Below are positions 7,775 to 15,281 of a stretch of 47,635 nucleotides of DNA, piece after piece. The translations under genes and the position numbers were made by a program. The stretch covers positions 1 to 47,635 of the forward strand of contig NZ_MWIO01000070.1 in assembly GCF_004799035.1 (NCBI RefSeq), read 5' to 3'. Under the pieces are notes generated by a model that made no database searches, was not told where the DNA came from, and was given only the letters and a program-made list of their open reading frames with translations. Source of the stretch: Rhodanobacter lindaniclasticus (lineage in GTDB: Bacteria > Pseudomonadota > Gammaproteobacteria > Xanthomonadales > Rhodanobacteraceae). Each line of letters opens with the position of its first letter. The stretch's first letter is position 1.

Positions 7775-10249
7775 TCAGAACACCGCGCGCAGCGTGAGCG
7801 ACCAGCGCGGCGACGAGCACTCGCGCTCAAGCTCCATGAAGTCCACGTTGTACGCGCGGTTGTTGGCCATCATCGTGGCCGCATCGTCGCCGGCGAAATC
7901 CTGCTCCAGCTGCTGGCTGCACGAATCAAGCAGGTTGTTGCCGGTCAGGCGCAGCACGAAGGCCTTGCCCAGGCGCTTCTCCAGGAAGACCTCCAGGTTG
8001 CCGCCGTACTTGGTCGTCTGCATTTCGCCGGGCGAGTTGTGCTGGTACGCCGGGCCCTGCTTCTGGTAGCTGGCACCGAAGCTGGCCTTCCACGCGGGGA
8101 TGTCTTGCGTCACGCCGGCGTTGTAGACGTACGACGGCTGGTCGTCGACGGTGGTGTCGCGGCCGGTGATCGGGTTCAGGCGCGTGGAGAACAGCCGCGT
8201 GTAGTTGCCGAAGATGCCGGTGTTGTCCATGCCCATGAAGCTCAGCGGCATCGACATGTCGAACTCGACACCGCGCACCTTGGCGCTGCCCAGGTTCTGG
8301 AACGAGTACAGGCCGCCGGGGAAATCATCGGGGTCCTGGCCCGCATCGCTTACTGGCCGCGTGGTCCTGACCAGTCCGATCAGATCGGAGATGTTGCGCT
8401 GGAACAGGTTCATGCCGATCACGCCGTTCCTGCCGATGGTGCGCTCGTAGCCCAGGTCGAAGCCCAGTGCGCGTTCCATCTTCAGATCCGGGTTGCCGAT
8501 GGTCACGTCGTGGTCGCCGGGCGACTCCAGGGTCACCGACGGCACCAGCTGATCGACGCTGGGACGGCGCACGGTCTTCGCCACGCTGAAGCGCAACTGG
8601 TCGGTGTCGGTCAACTTCCACTGCAGATGCGCCGACGGGTTGAGCATGAACTCGTGGCTGCTGGCGTGGCCGGTGCTCTGCGCCACCGGCGCGCCGTTCT
8701 CGGTGTCGACGGTGATGTAGTCCTGCGTGGTGCGGGTCTTCTCGCCGCGCACGCCAGTGGTCACCGTGAGCCGCGAGTTGATCTCCCAATCGACCTTGGC
8801 GAAGGTGTCGAAGCGATCCTCCTTGTAGTCGAAGCGGCCATCGGTGCCCTTCTGCTTGGACTTGCTCAACCCCGAGATTTGCGTGCTGGTGAAGGTGCGG
8901 TCCTTGTTCTTCAACTGCACGCCCACCTTCAGCGTGGCGGCGTCCATGCCCATGGAACGGGCCAGGTCCGGCATGCGCCGGGTGATCGAGGTATCGCCTT
9001 GCCAGTTCTTGTCGTCGGCCGCGGTGCCCTTGATTTTGTCCTTCTTGTCCGGCGTGTCCTTGAAGTAGTGCTTGACCTCGCTGCCCTTGGTGGTGTTGCG
9101 GGCCAGGTAGGCCTCGAAATCGGTGTTCTCGTTGAACGAGGTGTCGAACAGGGCTGACAAGCCGTAGCTGTCCTCGTCGATCGGCGTGGTCTCGTACTTG
9201 AATTCCGGATTGGCCAGATCCAGTCCGCCGACGCTGCCGTCGCCCTCGTAGGTACGGGTGTCCTCGTGTTCGGTGCGGCGGGTTTTCAGCGCGAAAGCAT
9301 CAAGGCGCAGGGTGGAGTTGTCGGACATGCGGAAGGTCACGTCGCCATTGAATGAAAGATCCTTCGATTCGCGCGTGTCCCCCTGCTCCTCGCGCGAAGC
9401 CGCGCGCGATTTTGAGATGTCGTCCCAGCTCTGCAGGCTGTGCCCGTTGCCGTGGGCCGCCACTTCATCGGCGAAGCCGGCCGTGCTGCCGTCCACCACT
9501 TCCTGGATCGCATGCTTTTCGTTGAAGCGCTTCTGCGCGTCGAAGGTCAACGAGTAGAACACCGTGTCCGCCTCGTTGCGGCCGGACCATGACACCGCGG
9601 CGTTGGGGCGCAGCCGGCCGGTCTTCTTGTCCCAGGTTTCGCCGATGCGCACGATCACGCCCGGCGGCAGGGTCGCGCCGTCCTTCAGGATGATGTTGAT
9701 GGTGCCGCCCACGCCCTGGCTGTCGAAATCAGCCGATGGCGAACGGACGATCTCGATGCGGTCGATGATTTCGGCCGGGATGCGGTCCACCGCCACCGAG
9801 CGGTCGTTGCCGATGCCGGGCACGCTGCGGCCGTTGACCAGGATCTGCGTGTAACCGTTGCCCAGGCCACGCATTTCCGGCGCCACCGACTCCCCGATGT
9901 CGCCGACGAAGGCAATGCCCGGCACGCGGCGCAGCTGGTCGCCGACCGAGACCGGCTCGAACTTGGCGAAGAACTGCTGATCGTAGACCAGCACCGGCGC
10001 GGGCACGTCGATGTGGTTGCGGTAACCGATGTTGCCGGTCACCACCACCGACTGCAGATCCACCGCCTTTTCCTTCTGGGCGCCCGTCGCCGCGGCGGCC
10101 TGGCCATCGTTGCCCGACGGCTCGCCTTGAGCCTGGGCGTCACCCGCCGGACGGGCGGCGTCGTTGGCCAGGCCGAGGCTGGGCGTGGCGATCATGCAAC
10201 CGGCCAGCAGTAGTGCCGCGTGCAACGCATTTCGACGAAAAGTGTGCAT
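7775..10249 (-). CDS. TonB-dependent outer-membrane receptor
   Basis: Outer-membrane active transporter of 824 residues. A signal peptide (about 1-28, ending SLGLA) is followed by a low-complexity linker and a TonB-box-like LQSVVVTG. The plug domain (about 80-200) contains DQLRRVPGIAF, EMRGLGNGYTQILVNGR and RIEIVRSPSADFDSQGVGGTINIILK. The rest is a beta-barrel ending in the aromatic residue of SLTLRAVF. It is divergent from the beta-propeller phytase and upstream of a phosphatase, an arrangement known for phytate-linked receptors. It may import inositol phosphates, or phytate-chelated iron or other metal; the substrate is inferred from neighbours only. Confidence 0.92.
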   Translation of the reverse strand: MHTFRRNALHAALLLAGCMIATPSLGLANDAARPAGDAQAQGEPSGNDGQAAAATGAQKEKAVDLQSVVVTGNIGYRNHIDVPAPVLVYDQQFFAKFEPVSVGDQLRRVPGIAFVGDIGESVAPEMRGLGNGYTQILVNGRSVPGIGNDRSVAVDRIPAEIIDRIEIVRSPSADFDSQGVGGTINIILKDGATLPPGVIVRIGETWDKKTGRLRPNAAVSWSGRNEADTVFYSLTFDAQKRFNEKHAIQEVVDGSTAGFADEVAAHGNGHSLQSWDDISKSRAASREEQGDTRESKDLSFNGDVTFRMSDNSTLRLDAFALKTRRTEHEDTRTYEGDGSVGGLDLANPEFKYETTPIDEDSYGLSALFDTSFNENTDFEAYLARNTTKGSEVKHYFKDTPDKKDKIKGTAADDKNWQGDTSITRRMPDLARSMGMDAATLKVGVQLKNKDRTFTSTQISGLSKSKQKGTDGRFDYKEDRFDTFAKVDWEINSRLTVTTGVRGEKTRTTQDYITVDTENGAPVAQSTGHASSHEFMLNPSAHLQWKLTDTDQLRFSVAKTVRRPSVDQLVPSVTLESPGDHDVTIGNPDLKMERALGFDLGYERTIGRNGVIGMNLFQRNISDLIGLVRTTRPVSDAGQDPDDFPGGLYSFQNLGSAKVRGVEFDMSMPLSFMGMDNTGIFGNYTRLFSTRLNPITGRDTTVDDQPSYVYNAGVTQDIPAWKASFGASYQKQGPAYQHNSPGEMQTTKYGGNLEVFLEKRLGKAFVLRLTGNNLLDSCSQQLEQDFAGDDAATMMANNRAYNVDFMELERECSSPRWSLTLRAVF

Positions 10250-10316
10250 GGATCATCTACCCCCGAGGTATGTGCCACCCCCGACTACGCCCCCGCGGCG
10301 AAGTGATGGCAGCCCG

Positions 10317-10361
10317 AGAATACGAACAAACATTCCAAAATGCAACACGTTTAGAATGTTT
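10317..10361 (-). promoter_or_regulatory. Receptor promoter and inverted repeat between receptor and phytase
   Basis: Read leftward, TTGCAT (10345-10340), a 17-base spacer and TATTCT (10322-10317) form a strong sigma-70 promoter for the receptor gene. An inverted repeat, AAACATTC (10328-10335) and GAATGTTT (10354-10361), places one arm in the spacer and the other just upstream of the -35, a sensible position for a repressor. The phytase promoter should overlap the right arm, but I cannot fix its boxes. Confidence 0.6.
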
Positions 10362-10449
10362 CGTGCAAAACGTATTCCGCTGTCGTATGGTGACCCCACG
10401 CGCAACAAAGCCCTGGCCGCATACGCCGCCCCGAACGAGGAGACGAGGA

Positions 10450-12525
10450 ATGAAAGCACGGCTTGGTTACACACTCGCGACATCGCTGGCGCTGCTCGCC
10501 GGGCTGGCCGGATGCAGCCCGGCCGCGCAGGAAGCCGGCACCGCACCGGCGGCCGAGGTCGTGCGCGCGCACGCGCAGACCGAGGCGACGCAAAGCGGCA
10601 AGACCGATTTCGCGGTAGTGGTGGAAGGCATCGCTCCCACCGCGCCGACCCGGCTGCTGGCCACCGCCGCGCTCGGCGGGCTGGAGGTCTACGACCTGCA
10701 GGGCAAGCGCCAGGCCACGGTGACGGCCGGTGAAGTCGCCGGCGTCGACGTGAGTTACGGCTTCGCATTGGGCGACCAGCCGACCACGGTGGTCGCCGCG
10801 CTGGACGCTACCCACAACAGCCTGCGCCTGTTCACCATGGACGGCGACAAACCCGTCGAAGCCGGCGCCCGCGCCATCCCGCTCGGCTTCGCGGTGGAAG
10901 GCGTGTGCCTGTTCCATTACGACCTGGACGACGCGCTCTACGCCGTGGTGGTCGGCGACGGCGGCGAGATCGACCAGCAGATGATCTACGCCAACGCCGA
11001 CGGCAAGCTCGACGCGCGGCAGGTGCGCCGGGTCAACCTGCCCTCCAAGCTCAAGCAGTGCACCGCCGACCGCCACGGCAACCTCTACGTGGCCGAGCAG
11101 GCGGTGGGCGTGTGGCATCTCGACGGCGATCCGGAAGCCGACCTGTCGGCACGCCTGGTCGACGCGCCGCGGCTGGGCCACCTCGGCAAGAAGGTCGAGG
11201 GCGTGGCCGTGTACGACGGCGGCAAGGGCAGCCAGTGGCTGCTCGCCGCGGACAGCGCCGAGGGACGCATCAACGTCTACGACCGCGCCGACCACGACAC
11301 GTATCTCGGCAGTTTCCAGGTCGGCACCGCCGCCAGCGGCACGGCCGTCGCCGAACCCGGCCCGCTGTTCGCCACCAGCGCCGCGCAGGAGGGCTACGCG
11401 CACGGCCTGCTGCTGGTCAGCGACGAGGATGGCGGCGCCAACCACCAGGTCGTGTCGATGGCCGACGTGGCCAAGGCCCTGAACCTGCCGGCGGGCACGC
11501 CGCAGGACCCGCGCGCCGTCGCCAAGCCGCCGCTGCCCACGGTCACCGCGCTGGTGGAAACTGTGCCGGTGGCCAGCTACGGCGATGCCGCGGACGATCC
11601 GGCGATCTGGGCACATCCGACCGACCCTGCGAAGAGCCTGATCGTAGCCACCGACAAGAAGGCCGGCATGGCCGTGTACGACATGCAGGGCAAGCTGCTG
11701 CAGTTCCGCGCCGACGGCAAGATGAACAACACCGACCTGCGCGACGGCTTCGCGCTGGGCGGCAAGCAGGTCACCCTGGTCACCGCCAGCGACCGCACGC
11801 ACAAGTCCGTGGCGATCTACCGGCTCGATCCCGACAAGCGCGAACTGGTCGACGTCGCCGACGGCATCCAGGCCACCGGCATGGCCGATCCGTACGGCCT
11901 GTGTATGTATCGCAGCGCGAAGACGGCCAAGACCTACGTCTTCATCAACACCGGCGACGGCCTGATGCGCCAGTGGGAGCTGCTCGACGCCGGCGACAGC
12001 CGCGTGCGCATCCGGCAGGTGCGCGAATTCCATCTCGCCAGCCAGGCCGAGGGCTGCGTGGCCGACGACGACGCCGGCGCGCTTTACGTGGGCGAGGAAG
12101 ACGTGGCGCTGTGGCGGATGAGCGCCGAGCCCGACGGCGGCGATGCGATGACCGCGGTCGATCGCGTCGCCGACAACAAGGCGCTCAAGGACGACCTCGA
12201 AGGCGTGGGCATCTATGACCTGGGCGGCGGCCGCGGCTACATCGTGGTGTCCAGCCAGGGCAACAACACCTACGCGGTGTACCGCCGCGACGGCGATCAC
12301 GCCTACCTGGGCTCGTTCGCCGCGGTCGCCGACGGGGCGCGCGGCATCGACGGCATCTCGGAAACCGACGGGCTGGACGTCACCAGCCGCAACCTCGGCC
12401 CCGGCTTCGAGCATGGCGCGATGATCGCCCAGGACGGCCGCAACGTGCTGCCCACGCAGAACCAGAACTACAAATACGTGCCGTGGGAATCGATCGCCAA
12501 GGCACTCAAGCTGGAGATGCGCTGA
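10450..12525 (+). CDS. Two-domain beta-propeller phytase lipoprotein
   Basis: Exported 3-phytase of 691 residues that removes phosphates from calcium phytate. The N terminus has a lipoprotein signal with lipobox LAGC (Cys at about 21). Two related propeller domains follow. The C-terminal one (about 365-690) is canonical, with DDPAIWAHPTDPAKSLIVAT, DMQGK, NNTDLRDGF, ASDRTHKSVAIY, DPYGLCMY, EGCVADD and the late EGVGIYD and ISETDGLDV blocks that supply calcium and phosphate ligands. The N-terminal one (about 50-360) keeps the layout (LEVYDLQGK, YGFALG, ALDATHNSLRLF, EGVCLFHY) but lacks the DDPAIW block. Dual-domain propeller phytases are known, with the incomplete domain helping the complete one. 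The ATG at 10450 follows GAGGAG. Confidence 0.92.
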   Translation: MKARLGYTLATSLALLAGLAGCSPAAQEAGTAPAAEVVRAHAQTEATQSGKTDFAVVVEGIAPTAPTRLLATAALGGLEVYDLQGKRQATVTAGEVAGVDVSYGFALGDQPTTVVAALDATHNSLRLFTMDGDKPVEAGARAIPLGFAVEGVCLFHYDLDDALYAVVVGDGGEIDQQMIYANADGKLDARQVRRVNLPSKLKQCTADRHGNLYVAEQAVGVWHLDGDPEADLSARLVDAPRLGHLGKKVEGVAVYDGGKGSQWLLAADSAEGRINVYDRADHDTYLGSFQVGTAASGTAVAEPGPLFATSAAQEGYAHGLLLVSDEDGGANHQVVSMADVAKALNLPAGTPQDPRAVAKPPLPTVTALVETVPVASYGDAADDPAIWAHPTDPAKSLIVATDKKAGMAVYDMQGKLLQFRADGKMNNTDLRDGFALGGKQVTLVTASDRTHKSVAIYRLDPDKRELVDVADGIQATGMADPYGLCMYRSAKTAKTYVFINTGDGLMRQWELLDAGDSRVRIRQVREFHLASQAEGCVADDDAGALYVGEEDVALWRMSAEPDGGDAMTAVDRVADNKALKDDLEGVGIYDLGGGRGYIVVSSQGNNTYAVYRRDGDHAYLGSFAAVADGARGIDGISETDGLDVTSRNLGPGFEHGAMIAQDGRNVLPTQNQNYKYVPWESIAKALKLEMR

Positions 12526-12720
12526 GCTCCGCGTTCGGCGCGACGCACACCTGAAACCCCGGCTTGGCTATTGCCTTCGCCTGGCCGGATCGGCCGGGCG
12601 AGGCCTCGCCACCGGGGCTCGCCGGGCCGGGCACGGTCCGACCGGATTTCCCCTGCCCGCCGGAACGCGGCAAAATTGTCCCGCTGCGCGCCATGCAGGC
12701 GGGCTGCACGAGGACGATTG

Positions 12721-13008
12721 ATGCACGGCGAATACAAGATGCCCGGCGGCAAGCTGGTGGTGGTCGACCTGGAGGTCCGCGACGGCCGGCTTGCCGGCGT
12801 GCAGGTGAGCGGGGACTTCTTCCTGGAACCGGACAGCGCGCTGGACGCGATCAACCGGGCGCTGGAAGGCCAGCCGCAGGATGCCGACGAGGCTGCCCTC
12901 GCCGCCGCCGTCCAGCGTGGACTGGGCAGCGACGTGATGATGTACGGTCTTTCCGCGCAGGCGATCGCGATTGCCGTGCGCCGTGCCGTGGATGGAGATG
13001 CCGCATGA
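12721..13008 (+). CDS. Lipoate-protein ligase C-terminal-domain protein (LplB-like)
   Basis: Small cytoplasmic protein of 95 residues. It begins MHGEYKMPGGKLVVVDLEVRD, continues with GDFFLEPDSALDAINRALEG and ends SAQAIAIAVRRAVDG, matching the small accessory domain that follows the catalytic domain in E. coli LplA. In Thermoplasma and some bacteria this domain is a separate protein needed to form lipoyl-AMP. It overlaps the catalytic gene by four bases (ATGA), so the two are translationally coupled, with the small gene first. The start is set by GAGGA six bases upstream. The 195 bases before it hold a 14-bp palindrome, GGCGAGGCCTCGCC (12597-12610), and no gene I can support. Confidence 0.82.
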   Translation: MHGEYKMPGGKLVVVDLEVRDGRLAGVQVSGDFFLEPDSALDAINRALEGQPQDADEAALAAAVQRGLGSDVMMYGLSAQAIAIAVRRAVDGDAA

Positions 13009-13781
13009 TGCGCACTGAATGGCGTGACCACGGCTGGCAGTTGATCCACACCACGCCGCAATCGCCCAGCCTGCACATGGCGCTGGACGACGTGCTGGTG
13101 CATGAGGTGGGCGCCGAGCATCGACCACCGACCTTGCGCATCTGGGAATGGGCTTCCCCCGCGGTGGTGATCGGCCGCTTCCAGTCGCTGCGCAACGAGG
13201 TGGACATGGAGGCCGCGCAGCGCCACGGCATCGAGGTGGTGCGACGGATCTCCGGCGGCGGCGCGATGTTCATCGAGCCGGGCAACACCATCACCTATTC
13301 GATCTGCGCGCCGCTGTCGCTGATCAAGGGCCTGTCGTTCCAGCAGGCATACGCGTACATGGACGAATGGGTGATCGAGGCACTGGCCACGCTGGGCATC
13401 AAGGCGTGGTACCAGCCGCTCAACGACATCACTTCCGAAGGCGGCAAGATCGCCGGCGCCGCGCAGGCGCATCGCGGCGGCGCGGTGTTGCACCACGTCA
13501 CCATGGCCTACGACATCGACGCGGTGAAAATGCTCGACGTGCTGCGCATCGGCCGCGAGAAACTTTCCGACAAGGGCACCACCAGCGCGGCCAAGCGCGT
13601 CGATCCGCTGCGCAGCCAGACCGGCCTGCCGCGCGAGGCGGTGATCGAGCGGATGATCGACACTTTCCGCCAGCGCCACGGCCTCACCGACGACGTGCTG
13701 CGCCCCGACGAACTGGCCCGTGGCGAAGCGCTGGCGGGCGAGCGGTTTTCCAGCGAGGCGTGGCTGGCGGACGTGCCGTAG
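13005..13781 (+). CDS. lplA: Lipoate-protein ligase A, catalytic domain
   Basis: Cytoplasmic enzyme of 258 residues that activates lipoate with ATP and attaches it to lysines of E2 and GcvH proteins. The BPL/LplA/LipB fold is seen from HMALDDVLVHEV through the lipoate-binding loop VVRRISGGGAMFIEPGNTITYS and the catalytic-lysine motif GGKIAGAAQAHRGGAVLHH. The C-terminal accessory domain of E. coli LplA is missing here but is supplied by the gene just upstream, which this one overlaps. A second in-frame ATG at 13008 could equally be used. It might use free lipoate or octanoate; no lipA or lipB is nearby. Confidence 0.92.
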   Translation: MMRTEWRDHGWQLIHTTPQSPSLHMALDDVLVHEVGAEHRPPTLRIWEWASPAVVIGRFQSLRNEVDMEAAQRHGIEVVRRISGGGAMFIEPGNTITYSICAPLSLIKGLSFQQAYAYMDEWVIEALATLGIKAWYQPLNDITSEGGKIAGAAQAHRGGAVLHHVTMAYDIDAVKMLDVLRIGREKLSDKGTTSAAKRVDPLRSQTGLPREAVIERMIDTFRQRHGLTDDVLRPDELARGEALAGERFSSEAWLADVP

Positions 13782-13802
13782 GTTCCGGTTTCGCGGGCAA
13801 GG

Positions 13803-13816
13803 ACGGGCAGTGCCCG
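13803..13816. repeat. REP-like hairpin between convergent genes
   Basis: ACGGGCAGTGCCCG lies in the 42-base gap between the convergent lplA and Nudix genes. Its core GGGCAGTGCCC matches the units at 6141-6157. It probably serves as a shared 3'-end structure; there is no T-run. Confidence 0.55.
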
Positions 13817-13823
13817 CCCTGCG

Positions 13824-14312
13824 TCAGAACCGGCTGAACGACCACGACTGCATGCGGCCGTCGCGATACGGCATCACGCCGTGGAACGGCCGCGGGTCGT
13901 CATCGAACACCAGCGGCAGGAAGTGGCGGTCGCCTTCCCACATCGGCAGCTCCAGCAGCCGCTCGCGCGCCACCCATTCCAGCGCGCCCTCGTGATTGGA
14001 CTGCAGCGGCGTGCCGCGCCAGGCGTCGATCAGGAAGATGAAGCCCAGCCAATCCTCGCCGTGCTTGCCGAAACCCGGCCAGTTCAGCGTGCCGCGCAGG
14101 CGCATCGACTCGCACTCGATGGCGGCCTCCTCGCGGATCTCGCGCTGCATGCAGGTGGCGATGTCCTCGCCCGGTTCCATCTTGCCGCCGAGCCCGTTGT
14201 ACTTGCCCAGGTGCAGGTCGTCCGGGCGCGTGTTGCGATGGATCATCAGCACCTGCTGGCGATCCGGCGTCAACACGTAACCCAGGGTGGCGACGATCGG
14301 CGTGTAAGGCAT
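13824..14312 (-). CDS. Nudix hydrolase, MutT/MTH1-like
   Basis: Cytoplasmic pyrophosphohydrolase of 162 residues, probably cleaning oxidised nucleotides such as 8-oxo-dGTP. The Nudix box is complete in its metal ligands, G-K-M-E-P-G-E-D-x6-REIREEAAI (about residues 41-63), with Ala where the consensus has Gly near the end. The preceding LGKYNGLGGK resembles eukaryotic MTH1 and its bacterial relatives. The ATG at 14312 starts the conserved MPYTPIVATLGYVL. It is convergent with lplA and divergent from the glycosidase-like gene. The exact substrate cannot be read from sequence. Confidence 0.88.
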   Translation of the reverse strand: MPYTPIVATLGYVLTPDRQQVLMIHRNTRPDDLHLGKYNGLGGKMEPGEDIATCMQREIREEAAIECESMRLRGTLNWPGFGKHGEDWLGFIFLIDAWRGTPLQSNHEGALEWVARERLLELPMWEGDRHFLPLVFDDDPRPFHGVMPYRDGRMQSWSFSRF

Positions 14313-14434
14313 CGCGGGCTCACGGCAAAAACCCGAGTTTAACGGCGAACGGCCGCGCCCCGAACCACACGCGGAGCAAAACCGCCGGCGCGCACGGGGT
14401 TGCGTGATCGCCGCCGCGCCACGACCATCAGGGG

Positions 14435-15253
14435 ATGATCTTTCGCATCCCACGCCATCGAATCGTCCGAAGCCGCCACTGCTGGCTGCCCGGCATGGCG
14501 CTGCTCGCCCTGCTGTTCACCCTGCCCGGCTGCGCGCCAAGGGCGCAGGCGCTGGACAGCGACGAGGTGGCCTTCGCCGGGCAGCAGTATCGCGTCGTGC
14601 ACATCAACCTCAGGCGCGAGCAACTGGGCCTGCACTGGCGCAATCCGCAGGACGGCCAGCCGTTCGGCAGCATCGAAAGCCTACAGCAGTGGGGCAAGAC
14701 GCGCGGCCAGAAGCTGCTGTTCGCGGCCAATGCCGGCATCTACGACCACAAGTTCGCGCCGCTGGGACTGTACGTGGAGAACGGCAAGACGCTGGTGCCG
14801 CTGAACCTGGCCCACGGCAATCCGGCATCGGGCAATTTCTCGCTGCTGCCGAACGGCGTGTTCGCGATCTACCCGGACGGCCACGCCGCGGTGCGCACCA
14901 GCGAGGCGTTCAAGGCCGACGGCAAGGCGGTGCAGGCAGCGACCCAGTCCGGGCCGATGCTGCTGATCGACGGCAAGCTCAACGAGCAGTTCCTCGACGA
15001 CTCGGCCAGCCTCAAGTGGCGCAGCGGCGTGTGCGCGCCGTCGCCGCATGAAGTGGTGTTCGCGGTGAGCGAGGCGCCGGTGAACTTCCACACGTTCGGA
15101 CGGCTGTTCCGCGACAAGCTGCATTGCCGCGACGCGCTCTACCTGGACGGCAGCATTTCGCAGCTGTACGTCGACGGCGAAGGCTACGCCGGCGCGCCGG
15201 CCTTCATGGTCAAGCCGTATGCCGGTATCTTTGCGGTCTTTGCCCGGCAGTGA
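14435..15253 (+). CDS. Phosphodiester glycosidase-family lipoprotein (NAGPA-like, DUF2233)
   Basis: Exported protein of 272 residues. The N terminus is basic, then hydrophobic, with a lipobox-like LPGC near residue 33. The rest fits the phosphodiester glycosidase domain, whose best-known member uncovers mannose-6-phosphate: LLFAANAGIYDHKFAPLGLYVENG, GNFSLLPNGVFAI, ATQSGPMLLIDGK and the final DALYLDGSISQLYVDG. The bacterial members have no firmly assigned substrate; cell-wall or exopolysaccharide phosphodiesters are guesses. The next gene starts 28 bases later on the same strand, so they may be co-transcribed. The start is uncertain because AGGGG lies very close to this ATG. Confidence 0.82.
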   Translation: MIFRIPRHRIVRSRHCWLPGMALLALLFTLPGCAPRAQALDSDEVAFAGQQYRVVHINLRREQLGLHWRNPQDGQPFGSIESLQQWGKTRGQKLLFAANAGIYDHKFAPLGLYVENGKTLVPLNLAHGNPASGNFSLLPNGVFAIYPDGHAAVRTSEAFKADGKAVQAATQSGPMLLIDGKLNEQFLDDSASLKWRSGVCAPSPHEVVFAVSEAPVNFHTFGRLFRDKLHCRDALYLDGSISQLYVDGEGYAGAPAFMVKPYAGIFAVFARQ

Positions 15254-15281
15254 GCCGCGCGCCGAACCAGGGCCACTCCCG

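Noticed and set aside
10250..10449. PHO box or Fur box between receptor and phytase
   Set aside because: No pair of CTGTCAT-like 7-mers and no good 19-bp Fur palindrome; only the AAACATTC/GAATGTTT repeat stands out.
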